Of a DNA stretch of 22,060 bases, positions 1 through 6,965 are shown piece by piece (position 1 is the first letter of the stretch; every line of letters begins with the position of its first letter). The DNA lies in assembly GCA_002311335.1 (NCBI GenBank), contig DBZX01000095.1:430-22489 (forward strand), in the 5' to 3' direction. The translations under genes and the position numbers were made by a program. The notes beneath the pieces were generated by a model. It was not told the origin of the DNA. It saw nothing but the letters and a program-made list of their open reading frames with translations, and did no database searches. This stretch comes from a bacterium UBP10_UBA1149. GTDB lineage: Bacteria > Desulfobacterota > Binatia > UBA1149.

Positions 1-2
1 CC

Positions 3-683
3 CGGCCCGGAGAGGTCAAAACACGGCTGGTACCGCCGCTTGACCACGAGCAGGCCGAGCGTTGCCACAAGGCCTTCGTAGACGACAGTCTCGCCTTGCT
101 TGTCGCGGCGCGCGAGGCTGGTCGGGACGATGCTTCCTGGCCGCTCAACGTCATACTGGCCGTGGCCGACCGGGACGATTGCAGTTGGCTGGCGGGCAGG
201 GCCCGCAGACATGGATTCGAGTTAGTGGGGCAGGGCCAGGGCTCGCTCGGTGAGCGCATGCAGCGCGTGCTGGCTCTCTCGGCCGGGGCGCCGGCCATCC
301 TGTTGGGCTCTGATAGCCCCGACCTGCCGCTGGCCCTGCTCGAGCAGGCCGTGGGCCATTTGCGCGAGGGCAGCGGCGACCGTGTCGTCATCGGCCCCGC
401 CCGGGACGGTGGCTATTACCTTATCGCCTGCAGGGGCAGTGTGCCTCCGGTGTTCAGGCTGTCGGTGCCCTGGGGCGGGCCAGACGTCTTTGAGCAGACC
501 GTGCATCGCCTGCAGGCCGCCGCTATGCATTACAGCGTGTTACCGCCGTGGTCAGACGTCGATGACTTTGCGGCCCTCGGGGCCCTGGCGCAGCGCCTGG
601 CGCAGGCACCCGCGGAGCACGTTGCCCTGCCCGCCACGCGCAGGCTGCTGGCCGAGCTGGGCGACGAAGGGTTGCCGCTGTGA
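3..683 (+). CDS. TIGR04282/DUF2064 family glycosyltransferase, 5'-truncated by window edge
   Basis: This is a GT-A-like nucleotidyl/glycosyltransferase of the DUF2064 (TIGR04282) family, whose members are annotated as putative glycosyltransferases of mostly unknown substrate. The open frame runs in from the window edge with no stop. Its first residues, RPGEVKTRLVPPL, match the family's N-terminal P-G-x-V-K-T-R-L nucleotide-binding motif, so only a few residues are missing and the internal ATG at 96 is not the start. Further family motifs are LLGSDSPDLP (the metal-binding region), GPARDGGYYLIA, a VPWGGPDVFEQT segment and WSDVDDF near the end. The TGA stop overlaps the GTG start of the next gene (GTGA), so the two are probably translated together. 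The family is clear; the substrate cannot be told from sequence. Confidence 0.85.
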   Translation, partial: RPGEVKTRLVPPLDHEQAERCHKAFVDDSLALLVAAREAGRDDASWPLNVILAVADRDDCSWLAGRARRHGFELVGQGQGSLGERMQRVLALSAGAPAILLGSDSPDLPLALLEQAVGHLREGSGDRVVIGPARDGGYYLIACRGSVPPVFRLSVPWGGPDVFEQTVHRLQAAAMHYSVLPPWSDVDDFAALGALAQRLAQAPAEHVALPATRRLLAELGDEGLPL

Positions 684-1765
684 AGGCGCGGGCAGCCCAG
701 TTGACCGTCTGTCGTTGGGATCTGGACAAGACTTATCTTGAGACCAGCTTCGAGTCTCTGCGCGATTTGATCAAAGTGCCCTTCGAGAAGGGCAGCGACA
801 AGAAGGCCGTGCCTGGCGTGGTGGAACTCATCCGCGGCATGCGCCGCTGCTCGATAGCAGCCGGCTACCGCCAGCAGTTGTTCTTCATCTCGGCTTCGCC
901 GCCGCAGATCTCGCGCGCGATACGAGAAAAACTACGACTGGACGGAGTCGAGTACGAGGGCATAAGCTTTAAGCACCAGGTTCGTCACCTTGTCCGGGGA
1001 CGCCTGGACCTGCTGCGCGAGCAGGTGGGTTTCAAGCTGGAGCGACTACTGGCGGGTGCGCGACGGGTGCAGCCCGGAGCGCGCGAACTGCTGTTCGGCG
1101 ACGACTGGGAGTCGGATCCCTTCGTTTACTCGCTTTACGCTGACCTGTTGTCGGGAGGCATACTGCCAGACGACTGCGAGCGCCTTCTCAGGCGCTGCCG
1201 TGTTCACGCCGACTACCGGCGCTCGGTAATGGAACACCTGCGCCGCCTGGGCCCCGAGCGTCCGAGCGTGGCCGGCGTCTTCATACTCGAGCGTCGCCAG
1301 CGCCCGGGAATGTCTCTGGACGCCTTCGGGCCGCGAATGAAGAGCTCCGGCAACTACCTGGAGTGCTCCTTGTGGCTGCACGCTATGGGTCTGCTGGATT
1401 CTCAGGGTGTCGCCGAGGTGGCCCTGGCCACCGGGCTGGACGCGGCCACGGCGACACAGTCGTTCGAGAGGGTGGTCGCTGCTGCGGCCGGAAACCCGGC
1501 GGCAGGAAACCAACAGGCGGCGCGCGCGCGCCTCGAGCTCGCCAGGCTGGCGTTGTCAGAAACCGGCTTGCTCGACAGCGACATACCGCGTGCCAGCCTG
1601 CCCCAGCGAGCCAAACTGGCGCTGCGGCGGCAACTTGGCCTCGATACGGCAGGTCCGTTGGCTGACGACAGCGCGGGCAATCGGGCCCAAACGGGCTTTG
1701 TTCCCGACTACCACCGCCTTGTTGACAGCTGGTCGGCAAACGCGCGGCAGGAAGGCGACAAGTGA
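680..1765 (+). CDS. HAD-like phosphatase, distantly APP1/DUF2183-like, function unknown
   Basis: This 361-residue protein starts at the GTG overlapping the preceding stop. Near the N-terminus WDLDKTYLETSF provides a DxDxT-type motif (D14, D16) typical of HAD phosphatases. GSDKKAVPGVVELIRGM and FFISASPP follow, in the position of HAD motif II, then a Lys-containing SFKHQVRHL stretch and FGDDWESDPFVYSLYADLL, an acidic motif IV-like element. The overall order recalls the APP1/LNS2 (DUF2183) phosphatidate-phosphatase group and myxobacterial proteins annotated only as hypothetical. The last 150 or so residues are Ala/Arg-rich with no motif I recognise. There is no signal peptide or membrane span, so it is probably cytoplasmic. 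Lipid phosphatase activity would be inference. Translational coupling to the glycosyltransferase suggests a shared pathway. Confidence 0.7.
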   Translation: MKARAAQLTVCRWDLDKTYLETSFESLRDLIKVPFEKGSDKKAVPGVVELIRGMRRCSIAAGYRQQLFFISASPPQISRAIREKLRLDGVEYEGISFKHQVRHLVRGRLDLLREQVGFKLERLLAGARRVQPGARELLFGDDWESDPFVYSLYADLLSGGILPDDCERLLRRCRVHADYRRSVMEHLRRLGPERPSVAGVFILERRQRPGMSLDAFGPRMKSSGNYLECSLWLHAMGLLDSQGVAEVALATGLDAATATQSFERVVAAAAGNPAAGNQQAARARLELARLALSETGLLDSDIPRASLPQRAKLALRRQLGLDTAGPLADDSAGNRAQTGFVPDYHRLVDSWSANARQEGDK

Positions 1766-1782
1766 GCCCGGCGGGCCGCGCG

Positions 1783-1811
1783 TTTACTGTCGGCGGCGGC
1801 TGTGGTATCCA
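1783..1811 (+). promoter_or_regulatory. Weak candidate promoter upstream of yebC-ruv operon
   Basis: In the 81-base gap before yebC, TTTACT (1783-1788) and TATCCA (1806-1811, preceded by an extended TGTGG) are 17 bases apart. Each box matches the sigma-70 consensus only partly. Transcription would begin near 1818, about 30 bases before the yebC ATG. No Shine-Dalgarno sequence is evident. This is the best candidate in the gap but could be chance. Confidence 0.22.
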
Positions 1812-1846
1812 GCATGGACGGGCTTGGGCGGGCCCCGGTAAAATCT

Positions 1847-2596
1847 ATGTCAGGACACTCAAAGTGGAGCTCGATAAAGCACAAGAAGGCGGCCGTCGAC
1901 GCTAAGCGCGGCAAGCTCTTTACCAAGCTCATCAAGGAAATCACGGTGGCGGCCCGCGCCGGGGGCGGCGATCCGGCCGGCAACCCGCGCCTTCGCACTG
2001 CCGTCGCTACGGCCCGTGGGCAGAGCATGCCGCTGGACAACATCGAGCGGGCCATCAAGAAGGGCACCGGCGATCTCGAGGGCGTGGACTACCAGGAAAT
2101 GTCCTACGAGGGCTATGGCCCCGCAGGCATGGCGGTAATCATCGAGTCTCTCACCGACAACAAGAATCGTACGGCGGCCGACATCAGGCATATTTTCAGC
2201 AAGTTCGGTGGCAGCCTGGGCGAGAACGGCTGCGTGGGCTGGAACTTTGACCGTGTTGGGGAGGTGCGCGTGGCAGCCGAGGGCACGAGCGAGGAACGGG
2301 TTTTCGAGACCGCGGTGGAAGCCGGCGCCTCCGACGTCCTGGCCGACGACGACGTTTTCGTGGTTACCATTGAGGTCAAGGATCTCGACACCGCCCGGCA
2401 GTTGCTCGAAGACTCGGGACTGAAAGTGAAAGGTGCCGAGATAGTGTTGCTGCCCAAAGAAACCGTGCGCCTGGAGGGCAAGGACGCCGAGACGGCGCTC
2501 AAGCTGCTCGAGGCCCTCGACGATCACGACGACGTGCAACGGGTGTCCGCCAACTTTGAAATAGACGACTCCGAGGTGGAGCGGCTGTCCGCCTGA
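1847..2596 (+). CDS. yebC: YebC/PmpR (TACO1-like) family regulatory protein
   Basis: This 249-residue protein has the usual family length. I place the start at the ATG at 1847 because the family begins MSGHSKWSSIKHKKAA, as here; an upstream in-frame GTG at 1802 would add 15 unrelated residues. Diagnostic motifs are KRGKLFTKLIKEI, a GNPRLRTAV segment, IERAIKKGTG, YEGYGPAGMAVIIE, LTDNKNRTAADIRHIFSKFGG and GCVGWNFDR. The family is described both as DNA-binding transcriptional regulators (PmpR type) and, more recently, as factors that relieve ribosome stalling at proline-rich stretches. The sequence cannot separate these roles. It sits immediately upstream of ruvC, a very common arrangement in bacteria, with a 22-base gap. 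Confidence 0.95.
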   Translation: MSGHSKWSSIKHKKAAVDAKRGKLFTKLIKEITVAARAGGGDPAGNPRLRTAVATARGQSMPLDNIERAIKKGTGDLEGVDYQEMSYEGYGPAGMAVIIESLTDNKNRTAADIRHIFSKFGGSLGENGCVGWNFDRVGEVRVAAEGTSEERVFETAVEAGASDVLADDDVFVVTIEVKDLDTARQLLEDSGLKVKGAEIVLLPKETVRLEGKDAETALKLLEALDDHDDVQRVSANFEIDDSEVERLSA

Positions 2597-2618
2597 GCGG
2601 AGCCCTCCGGCTGCAGCA

Positions 2619-3164
2619 ATGCTGGTGCTCGGAATCGACCCCGGCACGATCAAGATGGGCTGGGGTGTCATAAGCGCCAGTGGCTCGCGCATGACACGCG
2701 TGGACTCCGGCACCCTGCTCCTGGGCAGGGGCGAGACGGCCGGCCGCCTGGTCACCGTGTGGCGCGAGTTGCAGGAACTCATGCAGATCCATCAACCAGA
2801 CGTCCTGAGTCTCGAACGCAACTTCGTATCGCGTAACCCGCAAAGCGCGTTTCGCATAGGCGAGGCCCGCGGCGTGGTAATGGCCGCGTCGGCTTATGGC
2901 GGCGTTGAGCTCGCGGAGTACAGCCCGGCGGCCGTCAAGAAGGCCGTTGCCGGACACGGGCGGGCCGATAAGCAGGCCATGATAGTGGCGGTGTCGCGCA
3001 TGCTTTCGCTGGTGGACACTCCCGCGGAAGACGAGGCCGACGCCCTGGCACTGGCGGCCTGCCACATCCTGCGTCAAGGCTACGACCGCAAGGTAGCGGG
3101 CGCCCTGGACGCCGCGCGCGGGGCTCGGCGGGCGCGTGGGCGCGCAGGGGTGGCCAGGCGATGA
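2619..3164 (+). CDS. ruvC: Crossover junction endodeoxyribonuclease RuvC
   Basis: RuvC is the Holliday junction resolvase that introduces paired nicks in four-way junctions bound by RuvAB. The 181-residue protein opens with MLVLGIDPGTIKMGWGV. All four metal-binding catalytic acids fall at the same numbers as in the Escherichia coli enzyme: D7, E66 (in LSLERNF), D138 and D141 (in EDEADALALA). The basic AAVKKAVAGHGRADKQ segment corresponds to the DNA-contacting region. An Arg-rich C-terminal tail (about residues 163-181) extends beyond the RNase H fold. The ATGA at 3161 joins its stop to the ruvA start, implying translational coupling. Family and function are essentially certain. Confidence 0.97.
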   Translation: MLVLGIDPGTIKMGWGVISASGSRMTRVDSGTLLLGRGETAGRLVTVWRELQELMQIHQPDVLSLERNFVSRNPQSAFRIGEARGVVMAASAYGGVELAEYSPAAVKKAVAGHGRADKQAMIVAVSRMLSLVDTPAEDEADALALAACHILRQGYDRKVAGALDAARGARRARGRAGVARR

Positions 3165-3730
3165 TAGGTTTTTTGCGAGGCATACTGCAGTCGTCCGACC
3201 CCGGCCAGGTCTTGATCGACGTAAACGGCGTGGGTTACCAGGCCCGTGTTTCCTTCAACACCTACAGTCGCCTGCCCGACACCGGCTGCGAGGTTTCTCT
3301 GCACGTGCTCACCAGCATGCGTGAGAACGCGCTCGAGTTGTTCGCCTTTCTGGACGAGAGCGAGAAGGAGTTGTTCACCACCCTGAGATCGGTGTCCGGC
3401 ATCGGCCCCAGGATGGCGCTGGCCGTGTTGTCGGCCATACAGCCGGGCGAGTTGGCAAGAGCCGTGCTCGAGCAGAACGTAGCCACGCTGGTGGCCGTGC
3501 CCGGGGTGGGTCGCAAGACCGCCGAGCGCTTGCTGGTGGAGCTCAAGGGTAAGGTCGAGCAGCTCTCGGCTGGACATCACAGCGACGTTGACGCCGACGC
3601 GGTGGCCGCGCTTCTGGCCCTGGGTTATCGCAGGCAACCGGCCGGCGACGCCGTGCGCGCCAGCCGTCCCGATGCCGGTGACGACCTGCAGGGACTGATA
3701 CGCATGTCGCTCAAGAGGTTGTCGGCGTGA
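3161..3730 (+). CDS. ruvA: Holliday junction branch migration protein RuvA
   Basis: RuvA binds Holliday junctions as a tetramer and loads the RuvB motor. The 189-residue protein begins MIGFLRGILQS. Domain I (the OB fold, about residues 1-64) contains VLIDVNGVGYQARVS. Domain II (about 65-140) carries two helix-hairpin-helix motifs, seen in SVSGIGPRMALAVLSA and VPGVGRKTAERLLVELKGK. A linker leads to the RuvB-contacting domain III (about 143-189), with DAVAALLALGYRR and a final IRMSLKRLS. The start ATG overlaps the ruvC stop, and its own stop overlaps the ruvB GTG start (GTGA), so the resolvase and both migration subunits are expressed together. Confidence 0.97.
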   Translation: MIGFLRGILQSSDPGQVLIDVNGVGYQARVSFNTYSRLPDTGCEVSLHVLTSMRENALELFAFLDESEKELFTTLRSVSGIGPRMALAVLSAIQPGELARAVLEQNVATLVAVPGVGRKTAERLLVELKGKVEQLSAGHHSDVDADAVAALLALGYRRQPAGDAVRASRPDAGDDLQGLIRMSLKRLSA

Positions 3731-4770
3731 GCGTTGACTCCGCTCCCGACGCCGTCGAACAGAACGCGTCGCCGCTCAGGCAGGCCGGCGACGTGACGGG
3801 TGAGCCGGGGTTGCGCCCGGCCACGTTGGCTGAGTACGTGGGCCAGCAATCCGTGCGCGAAAACCTCGACGTGGCCATGAAGGCGGCCCTGGGCCGTAAC
3901 GAACCCCTGGATCACGTGCTGCTCATGGGCCCACCGGGCCTTGGCAAGACCTCGCTCGCGCACATCATCGCCACCGAGATGGGAGGTCATCTGCACGCGA
4001 GCAGTGGGCCGGCCATAGAGAAGGCCGGCGATCTTGCGGCCATCCTGACCTCGCTCGAGCCCGGCGACGTGCTCTTCATCGACGAGATACACCGCCTGGG
4101 CAAGGCCATAGAAGAGATACTCTACCCCGCCATGGAGGACCGACGGCTCGACATCGTGGTAGGCGAGGGCCCCTCGGCCCGCAGCATTTCGCTGGACGTG
4201 GCGCCGTTCACACTTGTGGGCGCCACCACCAGGTCGGGCATGCTCACGGCGCCCTTGAGGTCGCGTTTCGGTTCTTCGTTCAGGCTGGAGTTCTACTCGG
4301 CAGAAGAGCTCGAGCGGATTGCTTCGCGTTCGGCCGGCCTGCTGGGCGTGGAGCTTGAGAGCGACGCAGCGCGCGAGTTGGCCCGCAGGTCCAGGGGAAC
4401 GCCCAGGATAGCCAATAGACTGTTGCGGCGCCTGCGCGACTTTGCCCAGGTGCGCGCCCAGGGCAGAGTCACCCTGCAGGTAGCGCTCGACGGCCTGGCC
4501 ATGCTCAAGGTCGATGAGGCCGGCTTTGACGCCATGGACCGGGAGTTCGTGCTCACCATCATCGACAAGTTCGACGGCGGCCCGGTGGGTCTCGACACGC
4601 TGGCGGCAGCCATAGGCGAAGACGCCGGCACGCTCGAGGAACTGTACGAGACCTATCTCATCCGCACCGGCTTCGTGCAGCGGACACCGCGCGGTCGTGT
4701 GGCCACCGCGCGCGCCTACGAGCACTTCGGTCGTCGCGCGGGCGAGCGCCAGCCGGCGCTGTTCGAATGA
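3727..4770 (+). CDS. ruvB: Holliday junction branch migration ATPase RuvB
   Basis: RuvB is the AAA+ hexameric motor that drives branch migration with RuvA. The 347-residue protein starts at a GTG overlapping the ruvA stop. RPATLAEYVGQQSVRENL opens the AAA+ module. Walker A is GPPGLGKTS (K74), Walker B is DVLFIDEIHRL and sensor 1 is VGATTRSG. The arginine-finger region is PLRSRFGSSFRLEFYS, and sensor 2 lies in SRGTPRIANRLLRRLRD. The C-terminal winged helix holds GPVGLDTLAAAIGED and ends with the conserved FVQRTPRGRVAT. Its TGA overlaps the ATG of the histidine kinase gene, so recombination and envelope-signalling genes share a message. Confidence 0.97.
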   Translation: MSVDSAPDAVEQNASPLRQAGDVTGEPGLRPATLAEYVGQQSVRENLDVAMKAALGRNEPLDHVLLMGPPGLGKTSLAHIIATEMGGHLHASSGPAIEKAGDLAAILTSLEPGDVLFIDEIHRLGKAIEEILYPAMEDRRLDIVVGEGPSARSISLDVAPFTLVGATTRSGMLTAPLRSRFGSSFRLEFYSAEELERIASRSAGLLGVELESDAARELARRSRGTPRIANRLLRRLRDFAQVRAQGRVTLQVALDGLAMLKVDEAGFDAMDREFVLTIIDKFDGGPVGLDTLAAAIGEDAGTLEELYETYLIRTGFVQRTPRGRVATARAYEHFGRRAGERQPALFE

Positions 4771-6965
4771 CCCGCGACGTCAGCACGACGTCGGCAGAGG
4801 AACGTCGGCGTCGTTGGCGCGAAGGCGCGATCATAGCCGCGGCCGGCGCTGCGGTCATGTTCTTTGCCTACTGGGAGTTCTCCAACCCCGGGCCCGGCGG
4901 CGGCTCGCATAACGTCGTTTCCTTTCTGCTCATCAACCTCAACATCGTGTTGCTGCTGGTGGTGGCTTTTCTCGTGGTGCGCAACGTGATGAAGCTGGTG
5001 CTCGAGCGCCGCCGCGGGGTGCTGGGCAGCCAGCTGCGAAGCCGTATGGTGATGGCCTTCGTGTCGATCGCGCTGTTTCCGGCTGCACTCATGTTGCTGG
5101 TGTCCACGGTCTTCTTCACCAATTCCATCGACAACTGGTTCTCCAATGAGGTTGAGCAGGCCCTGTCGGGTGCTTACAACCTGGCGCGCACCTACTACCG
5201 AGACTCGGCCGACACGGCCTCCCGCGGCGCCGAAGAGCTGGCCCTTTCGTTGCGCGACGCAGGGTTGAATCAGCCGGGTGCGGCGGCAAGAGCCGAGGCT
5301 GCGTTGCGTGACCGGCAGGGCCACGCGGGCAGTGGCTCGGTCAGGGTGTTTGATTCCAGCGGCGAGGCAGTGCTCACCAGAGTGAGCGGCGACGATCCCG
5401 TTGAGGCCGGTCCACCCGCGCGGGCGCTGGTCGAACGGGCGCTGGCCGGGCAGGCCGCCGTCGAAATAGAGCACGTGGGCGATGAGGACCTGCTGCGTGG
5501 TATCGCCCCGGTACTGGGTGCAGACGGTGAAACCGTTGTCGGGGTGGTGGTTGTCGACTACCTGCTGCGCGCCGGCCCGAGGCGCTGGAGCGAAGACATA
5601 CTCTCGTCGTTTCGCGACTACCGGCAGCTCAAGCTCAATCGTAAGCCCTTCAAGAGCCTGTACACGCTCACCATGGTGCTGGCCTCACTGGTGGTGGTGT
5701 TCGCGGCCACCTGGCTGGGACTGTACCTCGCGCGTGGTATCACCGAGCCCATAGGGCGCCTGGCCGAAGCGACCCGCGAGGTAGCCGAGGGCAACTGGGA
5801 GGCCGAGGTCCCCGAGGCCGGTGGTGATGAGATGGGCACCCTGGTCAGGGGTTTTCGCTCGATGACAGCCCAGCTCAAGGCCGGCCACGACGCGCTCGAT
5901 GAGCGCGCCCGCTATACCGAGAACATACTGCGGCACGTCGATGCGGGCGTGGTTTCGGTGGACGTTGACGGACTGGTGGCCACGGTCAACCCTGCGGCTG
6001 TGTCGTTGCTGGGCCTGAGCGATGTCGACCCCTCCGGGCGCGACGTGGTGTCGCTGCTGGGGGAGGCCGGCTATGACAGCGTCATAGCGCTGCTCGATGA
6101 CGTGCGTTCCGGCACCCTGCCTTCGGGCAGCAGCCGCAACGTTGACCGCGAAGAAGAGGGTCGCACCCTGCTCGTCACCGCCACGGAGCTGCGCCGTCGC
6201 TCGGGTGAGAAGGCCGGCTCGGTACTGTTCTTCGAGGACGTGTCGCAGATCGCCGCTGCCGAGCGCATGGAGGCCTGGCGAGAGGTCGCCCGCCGGGTGG
6301 CGCACGAGGTCAAGAATCCACTGACGCCCATAAGCCTGTCGGCGCAGCGTCTCAGTCGCAGGGTTGGGGCGGGGCTGCCGCCCGAAGAGCGGGCCATACT
6401 CGAAGAGTGCACCGGCACCATCGTCACCCAGGTGGAGCAGCTCAAGGCCATGGTCAACCAGTTCTCGAGCTTTGCCAGGCAGTCGGACAACGTCAAGGTG
6501 CGGCATTTTCTCAACCCCCTGGTAGAAGAGACCATGCCGCTGTACGTTCAGTCGCGCCCCGATCTTGACGTGGAGTTTCATCGCGGCGACGACCTGCCCG
6601 CCGTCATGATGGACCGCGAGGCCGTCAAGCGGGCGCTGATTAACCTGCTCGACAACGCTGTATACGCCGCCGACTCGGCCGACGGCAACCGTGGCGGAGG
6701 TCGCGGCCGGGTGGCGGTTCGCACCAGCTACGATGAGAAGCTGCAGCGGGCAGTTCTCGAGGTGATCGACAACGGTCCGGGAATACCGGCAGAAATGCGC
6801 GCGAGGGTGTTTGACCCCTTCTATTCCACCAAGGAAGATGGCTCGGGGCTGGGACTGGCGATGGTGGCCTCGGTGGCGGCCGATCACCAGGCCTACCTGG
6901 GGGTGGTCGACAACTCTCCGACGGGTAGTCGTTTCAAAATAGAATTTCCGGTGGACCGTAAATGA
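4767..6965 (+). CDS. ntrY: NtrY-type membrane sensor histidine kinase
   Basis: This 732-residue protein has the NtrY layout. Three N-terminal membrane spans lie near residues 20-37, 50-72 and 92-116. A periplasmic sensor region of about 180 residues follows, then a fourth span near 298-322. A HAMP domain (about 320-372), a PAS domain (about 385-485), a HisKA dimerisation domain and a HATPase domain (about 605-728) complete it. The H-box ARRVAHEVKNPLTP carries the phosphorylated H513. The N-box is LINLLDNAVYAA (N626, N630). The G-boxes are DNGPGIP, FDPFYSTK and GSGLGLAMV. All catalytic elements look intact. The gene overlaps ruvB upstream and the receiver-LpxC gene downstream by 4 bases each. 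By position, the fused NtrX-like receiver is its likely phosphotransfer partner (inference). The signal sensed is unknown. Confidence 0.92.
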   Translation: MTRDVSTTSAEERRRRWREGAIIAAAGAAVMFFAYWEFSNPGPGGGSHNVVSFLLINLNIVLLLVVAFLVVRNVMKLVLERRRGVLGSQLRSRMVMAFVSIALFPAALMLLVSTVFFTNSIDNWFSNEVEQALSGAYNLARTYYRDSADTASRGAEELALSLRDAGLNQPGAAARAEAALRDRQGHAGSGSVRVFDSSGEAVLTRVSGDDPVEAGPPARALVERALAGQAAVEIEHVGDEDLLRGIAPVLGADGETVVGVVVVDYLLRAGPRRWSEDILSSFRDYRQLKLNRKPFKSLYTLTMVLASLVVVFAATWLGLYLARGITEPIGRLAEATREVAEGNWEAEVPEAGGDEMGTLVRGFRSMTAQLKAGHDALDERARYTENILRHVDAGVVSVDVDGLVATVNPAAVSLLGLSDVDPSGRDVVSLLGEAGYDSVIALLDDVRSGTLPSGSSRNVDREEEGRTLLVTATELRRRSGEKAGSVLFFEDVSQIAAAERMEAWREVARRVAHEVKNPLTPISLSAQRLSRRVGAGLPPEERAILEECTGTIVTQVEQLKAMVNQFSSFARQSDNVKVRHFLNPLVEETMPLYVQSRPDLDVEFHRGDDLPAVMMDREAVKRALINLLDNAVYAADSADGNRGGGRGRVAVRTSYDEKLQRAVLEVIDNGPGIPAEMRARVFDPFYSTKEDGSGLGLAMVASVAADHQAYLGVVDNSPTGSRFKIEFPVDRK

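Noticed and set aside
1802..1846. Upstream GTG start for yebC
   Set aside because: The family begins MSGHSKW, which matches the ATG at 1847; the 15 extra residues have no counterpart.
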